A DNA stretch of 7,032 nucleotides, taken from the NCBI GenBank assembly GCA_036377055.1, contig DASUZD010000286.1, forward strand, positions 1 to 7,032. Direction: 5' to 3'. The stretch comes from DASUZD01 sp036377055. Its GTDB lineage: Bacteria > Actinomycetota > Thermoleophilia > Gaiellales > Gaiellaceae. The position numbers and the translations under genes were made by a program. Every line of letters begins with the position of its first letter. Position 1 is the stretch's first letter. Positions 6,382 through 7,032 of this stretch are shown piece after piece. The notes below the pieces were generated by a model that did not search any database, had not been told where the DNA came from, and was given only the letters and a program-made list of their open reading frames with translations.

Positions 6382-7032
<651 letters not shown>

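Overview
The window is very GC-rich, roughly 70% judged by eye, and tightly packed. Codons end mostly in G or C, genes overlap by a few bases, and GTG starts are common. This fits a high-GC Actinobacteriota genome, possibly a soil or sediment Thermoleophilia-type lineage. The lineage is inferred from style and gene content; no marker gene is present.

The theme is myo-inositol catabolism. At the right end, on the minus strand, lie iolD (C-terminal part only; the gene runs off the right edge), iolB and iolE, overlapping head to tail. In the middle, on the plus strand, lie a Gfo/Idh/MocA-family dehydrogenase that probably acts as the inositol 2-dehydrogenase (IolG-like) and an unrecognised membrane-anchored beta-propeller-like protein overlapping its 3' end. 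At the left, on the minus strand and divergent from the dehydrogenase, lie a LacI-family repressor, an ABC-transporter ATPase of the PotA/UgpC type, and the N-terminal part of a lipoprotein solute-binding protein that runs off the left edge. The permease genes are presumably beyond position 1.

The probable flow is as follows. The ABC importer brings in inositol or a related polyol. The dehydrogenase oxidises it to 2-keto-myo-inositol. IolE dehydrates this, IolD opens the ring to 5-deoxy-glucuronate, and IolB isomerises that to 5-dehydro-2-deoxy-gluconate. The kinase, aldolase and semialdehyde dehydrogenase steps (iolC, iolJ, iolA) are not in the window.

The main control point is the 71-bp divergent gap at 2512-2582. 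It holds a 22-bp near-perfect palindrome with a TTGCGCAA centre directly against the repressor start codon, a good LacI-family operator candidate. The convergent gap at 4418-4681 holds a degenerate repeat of about 100 bp in three copies, two of which carry the identical palindrome CGGGGTCAGACCCCG. I see no RNA gene, CRISPR array, transposase or prophage gene.
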